This document shows, one piece after another, positions 19,166-20,333 of a DNA stretch of 20,333 nt. Origin of the DNA: Cryoendolithus antarcticus (taxonomy: Eukaryota; Ascomycota; Dothideomycetes; Cladosporiales; Cladosporiaceae); assembly GCA_002077065.1 (NCBI GenBank), contig NAJO01000124.1, positions 1 through 20,333 on the forward strand. The letters run 5' to 3'. Under the pieces are notes generated by a model. The model did not search any database and was not told the origin of the DNA. It was given only the letters and a program-made list of their open reading frames with translations. Position 1 is the stretch's first letter. Every line of letters begins with the position of its first letter. Both the position numbers and the translations under genes were made by a program.

Positions 19166-19978
19166 TTGTAATACAGGGCCGCCTAGGTTACAGTCCAGGG
19201 GTGATTAAAGCATACTGTCCTACGACCGACAACACCATCAAGTGGTGGCGCTGAGCTCTGCGACACTTGACAAGTTGCCGCCTTGCCAACACAGAGGCCT
19301 ACTATGACGGCAGCGTGAAGAGCCGCCACATGGCTATGAGAGCGTAATGATTGGTACAACGCGATGATCAAAGACCGCAAGTTGCTGGCAGTACTCCCAA
19401 CTAACTCAAGCTCAGTCCAAGCGTAGCCTAGGAACGTTTCGAAGCCGTGGCAAACTGACATTCACCTTTCAATTGCAGAGGTAAAGTTCGATGCGGAGGT
19501 GGAATACGGAATAGAGTCCGACACCGATGCCTGCCAGACTGCGGTTCTGCTAGCATTGGCAGCGGGGCCCACAGTGACCGGTACAGTACCGGGGGAAGAG
19601 CCCACACTGTTCCGACCACTCGCCTGTCGTTCCTTGTGCGATGAGTTTGCGTTGATATGGCGCGGCTTTGTGGTAGTTACTTGAACATCGATCTCTGAAG
19701 GGGGGCCAGGTCAGCGCGGCTAGGAATCTCGCGTGACAGCGATAACGCCAGATTTGAATACTGCAGCAATTGCATTCATGTCTCCACGCGCTTTCCTACA
19801 ATGTGAGTTCGGCCTAGAGCGGAGCCATCCTCCGTCAGGCAGGATAGATCTCGCATACCCTCCGGCAAATCTAACTCCTATGCTGACGCAGATTGTCTTG
19901 CATCCACTTACAATCCTCCAGACCGCCGAGCTGCTCTAGCTACCACAAACGTGCGAGTTTTCCCAGAGATCCGCTGCA
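19166..19978. other. 5' flank of the YTH gene and an exon-like plus-strand piece
   Basis: The YTH promoter should lie in the first few hundred bases. A minus frame 19183-19461 (92 codons with ATG) shows no domain. On the plus strand a good acceptor, ctgacattcacctttcaattgcag ending near 19479 (split here: ctgacattcacc then tttcaattgcag), precedes an open frame VKFDAEVEYGIESDTDACQT to TGA at 19684, which may be a terminal exon of an unknown gene. No matching upstream exon was found. Confidence 0.25.
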
Positions 19979-20248
19979 TTATGACGGCAGAACGGCACTG
20001 CGCATGCAATTCTTCGACTTACTCGGAACGATTACGTATCGATATTCATATATCCATCGGCGGAGTTGAGCGCATAGCCCGACTCGACAATAGTCTTTGA
20101 GCAGGCACGCGATGGTAGCGAACGCGACTCTCTGCTCCTCGATAGCTTTCCGGAACGTATACAATCGTTGTGCGGAGACAACGAGCATCTTGCCTATATA
20201 GTAGACGGAGACGATTTGCGATTGACATGGCGCGGCTGCACGGCACAC
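19979..20248 (-). other. Open frame of up to 89 codons, hypothetical
   Basis: The minus frame contains an internal ATG (MLVVSAQRLYTFRKAIEEQR) and continues VAFATIACLLKDYCRVGLCA and RRWIYEYRYVIVPS to the stop at 19979. Composition is protein-like, with a possible short hydrophobic helix, but there is no known motif and the overlapping frame 20046-20246 is also open. The final 85 bases of the window show nothing. Confidence 0.25.
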
Positions 20249-20333
20249 TCCGGCCTAATGGAGAATTGAAGCTTAAATTCCTAGCTAATTAGTGATGTTA
20301 AACGTCCGCTTGAGAATAACAATTTCTACCTGC

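Noticed and set aside
1..20333. CRISPR arrays, prokaryotic operons, rRNA genes
   Set aside because: No regularly spaced repeats, no Shine-Dalgarno-led gene strings and no rRNA-like conserved blocks. The gene structure is eukaryotic.

Overview
The window looks like nuclear DNA of a filamentous ascomycete (Pezizomycotina). The grounds are short introns (48 to 62 bp) with GTAAGT or GTATGT donors, a Zn2Cys6 transcription-factor gene, a gene resembling the fungal DUF7770 family, an RRM plus YTH protein gene and a Fot1/pogo-type DNA transposon. Base composition is near balanced by eye. Genes are sparse and most are damaged, so this looks like a repeat-bearing, gene-poor accessory compartment. I cannot name the species.

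Layout. 1-515 (minus): the intact N-terminal part of a membrane-anchored alpha/beta-hydrolase-type gene that runs off the left edge. 1100-2300: relics, including a possible PIF/Harbinger transposase scrap and a degenerate copy of the N-terminus of the pogo transposase found later in the window. 2590-3090 (minus): a small CxxC...CxxC protein ORF. 4228-4563 (minus): a possible kinase-like scrap. 4959-5763 (plus): a frameshifted coding relic of unknown identity. 6928-7981 (plus): a Zn2Cys6 regulator pseudogene with two of six zinc cysteines replaced by tyrosine. 8138-9300 (minus): another broken, unrecognised coding relic. 9711-11457 (minus): a nearly full-length pogo/Fot1 transposase, catalytic triad present, broken by stops and frameshifts. 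13703-14425 (plus): the best intact gene, two exons, DUF7770-like, with a pentapeptide repeat tail. 15819-16561 (plus): a probable secreted-protein relic with signal peptide and intron. 17605-19165 (minus): an RRM plus YTH RNA-binding protein gene carrying a nonsense codon and a frameshift. The rest is intergenic or unreadable.

Common theme. Many of the stop codons and damaging substitutions fit C-to-T changes at CpA (CAA to TAA, CAG to TAG, and TGG to TGA or TGC/TGT to TAT through the other strand). That is the signature of repeat-induced point mutation (RIP), but there is no strong AT enrichment, and indels are at least as common. I see no operon-like or pathway-like cooperation between genes. 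What the neighbours share is decay. No rRNA, tRNA, CRISPR array or clear terminal inverted repeat could be supported.
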